From Pedobacter ureilyticus (GTDB lineage Bacteria > Bacteroidota > Bacteroidia > Sphingobacteriales > Sphingobacteriaceae), in assembly GCF_005925345.1 (NCBI RefSeq), contig NZ_SSHJ01000004.1, positions 124,001 through 188,000 on the forward strand: 64,000 nt of DNA. The letters run 5' to 3'. Below the pieces are notes generated by a model. It worked only from the letters and a program-made list of their open reading frames with translations. It was not told the origin of the DNA and made no database searches. Positions within the stretch are counted from its first letter, which is position 1. Every line of letters begins with the position of its first letter. Made by a program: the position numbers and the translations under genes. Below, in pieces: positions 62,629 through 64,000 of this stretch.

Positions 62629-64000
62629 TTAATTTCCGTTAAATGAGAACGTAAATGCACCTTCGTCGCTTACACCGGCAATGGTTGTTCTTCCGTCTCT
62701 CGACGTTGGCAATGCTTTTTCGATATCTGCTGCGCTATTTACCTCTGAGCCATTCACCTTAGTGATGATCAGTCCTTTTTTCACACCCCAATAATCGAAC
62801 ATTTGGCCAGGAACCACGTTGGTTACCACTACGCCATTTTTAACACCATACTTTGTTTTTTGAGCTGCCGTTGCAGGGGCAAAGCTAGCACCTAGTTTAC
62901 TAATACTCGCACCGGTAGATTTTTCGCTTTCTTTTTTAGCTGCTAAAGTTACAGAGCTCTCACCTTTTAAGGTTACGTTAATGTTTTTGGTAGAACCATC
63001 GGCTTTTAACACGGTTAAAGCAACTTTATCACCAGGGCTCATACGGCCAATACGTTCTTGTAAATCTGGCGAATCGTAAATAGCAACACCTTCCACTTTT
63101 TTAATGATGTCACCTTCTTTGATACCTGCAGCCGCAGCCGCTCCACCTGGCAATACATCCCTAACGTATAAACCAGAATTATCTTTGATTTTTAATTCTT
63201 CAGCAACATCAGCATCTAATGCGGTAAAGGTTACGCCAATGTAACCACGTTTAACCGAACCATATTTTTTAAAATCTTCCAGGATCTTTTTCGCCAAATT
63301 TACCGGAATAGCAAAACCGTAACCTTCGTTTCTACCACTTTGTGAAGCAATAGCTGCATTGATCCCTACCAACTCACCCGCAGCATTTACCAAAGCACCA
63401 CCACTGTTACCAGGATTAATGGCAGCATCTGTTTGGATAAAAGACTCAATAGAATTATTAGTTCTTGAAGGCTGTTTACCAGTTCTTCTGTACTCATCAT
63501 ATTCCTCTTCGGTCATCATGCCATTGTCGCGGTTTAAAATACCAATGTTACGAGCCTTGGCGCTTACAATACCTGCAGTAACTGTAGTTTGTAAATCTAG
63601 CGGGAAACCTACCGCTAAAACCCACTCACCCACTTGTACATTATCTGAATTGCCCATTTTAACGAATGGCAATCCATCTACCTCAACCTTAATTAAAGCC
63701 AAATCTGTGTTTGGATCTTTACCAATTACTTTTGCAGTTGCTTTGCGTCGGTTAGATAAAATCACTTCGATTTTGTCTGCTTTATCTACCACATGGTTAT
63801 TGGTTACGATATAACCATCTGAAGTTAAAATTACGCCAGAACCTGACGCTGCCTGTGGTTGGCGCTGAACTCTACCTCCGCCACCAAAACCAAAGAACTG
63901 CTCAAACATATCTTCCATACCACCGCCACCTCTGCTAGATTTGCCTTGGTATGTAGTTTTAATGTGAACTACTGCTGGCGATACCACCGCTGCTGCTTGT
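62629..64000 (-). CDS. degP: Periplasmic serine protease DegP/HtrA family, N-terminus beyond window
   Basis: A trypsin-like quality-control protease of the envelope. The frame has no stop up to position 64000 (I read QAAAVVSPAVVHIKTTYQG there), so the start and signal peptide lie outside the window; a GTG at 63987 is not a real start. Catalytic triad: His in GYIVTNNHVVDKADK, Asp in DPNTDLALIKVE, Ser in INPGNSGGALVNAAGELVGIN. Two PDZ domains follow (RGYIGVTFTALDADVAEEL, and the C-terminal one with NGVVVTNVVPGQM). It ends before its own terminator. Confidence 0.95.
   Translation of the reverse strand, partial: QAAAVVSPAVVHIKTTYQGKSSRGGGGMEDMFEQFFGFGGGGRVQRQPQAASGSGVILTSDGYIVTNNHVVDKADKIEVILSNRRKATAKVIGKDPNTDLALIKVEVDGLPFVKMGNSDNVQVGEWVLAVGFPLDLQTTVTAGIVSAKARNIGILNRDNGMMTEEEYDEYRRTGKQPSRTNNSIESFIQTDAAINPGNSGGALVNAAGELVGINAAIASQSGRNEGYGFAIPVNLAKKILEDFKKYGSVKRGYIGVTFTALDADVAEELKIKDNSGLYVRDVLPGGAAAAAGIKEGDIIKKVEGVAIYDSPDLQERIGRMSPGDKVALTVLKADGSTKNINVTLKGESSVTLAAKKESEKSTGASISKLGASFAPATAAQKTKYGVKNGVVVTNVVPGQMFDYWGVKKGLIITKVNGSEVNSAADIEKALPTSRDGRTTIAGVSDEGAFTFSFNGN

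Noticed and set aside
1..64000. tRNA, rRNA, tmRNA or riboswitch genes
   Set aside because: I looked through the intergenic gaps and found no cloverleaf, rRNA-like block or recognisable aptamer; short gaps could hide an RNA gene that only a covariance-model search would find.

Overview
The window looks like a chromosomal segment of a Bacteroidota bacterium, most likely family Sphingobacteriaceae (Pedobacter-like). The signs are: secreted proteins ending in type IX secretion (T9SS) sorting domains, DUF4251, an LptE-type lipoprotein followed by secG, CarboxypepD_reg-like and TonB_C domains next to an ECF sigma factor, TAnnTTTG-type -7 promoter boxes, low G+C, and several families of palindromic intergenic repeats. 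Nearly all of it is ordinary chromosome. I found no rRNA, tRNA, CRISPR array, intact insertion sequence or prophage.

Layout. 0-13 kb: prfB (programmed frameshift, cut by the left edge), a DUF4251 protein, a lipoprotein, two copies of a 124-bp multi-hairpin repeat, a glutamine cyclotransferase and YraN pair, dnaG, an SGNH hydrolase, secreted unknowns, an M20 amidohydrolase, a SPOR protein, and a T9SS protein followed by a collagen-like protein. 13-28 kb: secA, small secreted proteins, purD, a TlpA-like thiol-disulfide protein, a ureohydrolase-fold protein with a degraded metal site, an SDR protein, a SerB protein fused to a SerA remnant and ACT domain, a tryptophan 2,3-dioxygenase family protein and ilvE. 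28-43 kb: two AsmA-like paralogues, miaB, a run of sigma-54-type regulator, lptE, TPR-like protein and secG, a lipocalin-like lipoprotein, a large outer-membrane barrel with a kinase-like front half, and groES-groEL. 43-52.6 kb: MgtC, RDD, serine dehydratase, PaiB-like flavoprotein, an ECF sigma and anti-sigma/TonB pair, DUF4349, VWA and DUF4197 proteins. The right end holds a DegP/HtrA protease cut by the window edge.

The most unusual part is 52.6-62.1 kb. A leftward pair (PhyH-like dioxygenase and PRMT-like methyltransferase) diverges from a rightward overlapping trio (Asp/Asn beta-hydroxylase, sulfotransferase, APS kinase). The trio is followed by a tightly packed four-gene unit: a Tat-exported protein that looks like a metallophosphatase stripped of its metal ligands, a phage-tail-collar protein, a periplasmic-binding-protein fold without a signal peptide, and a T9SS surface protein. 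I read this as a candidate protein- or peptide-modification (hydroxylation, sulfation, methylation) and surface-display locus. The individual families are recognisable; the joint function is inference.

Three proteins keep an enzyme fold but have lost key residues or domains: the ureohydrolase-like protein, the metallophosphatase-like protein, and the SerA remnant in the SerB fusion.
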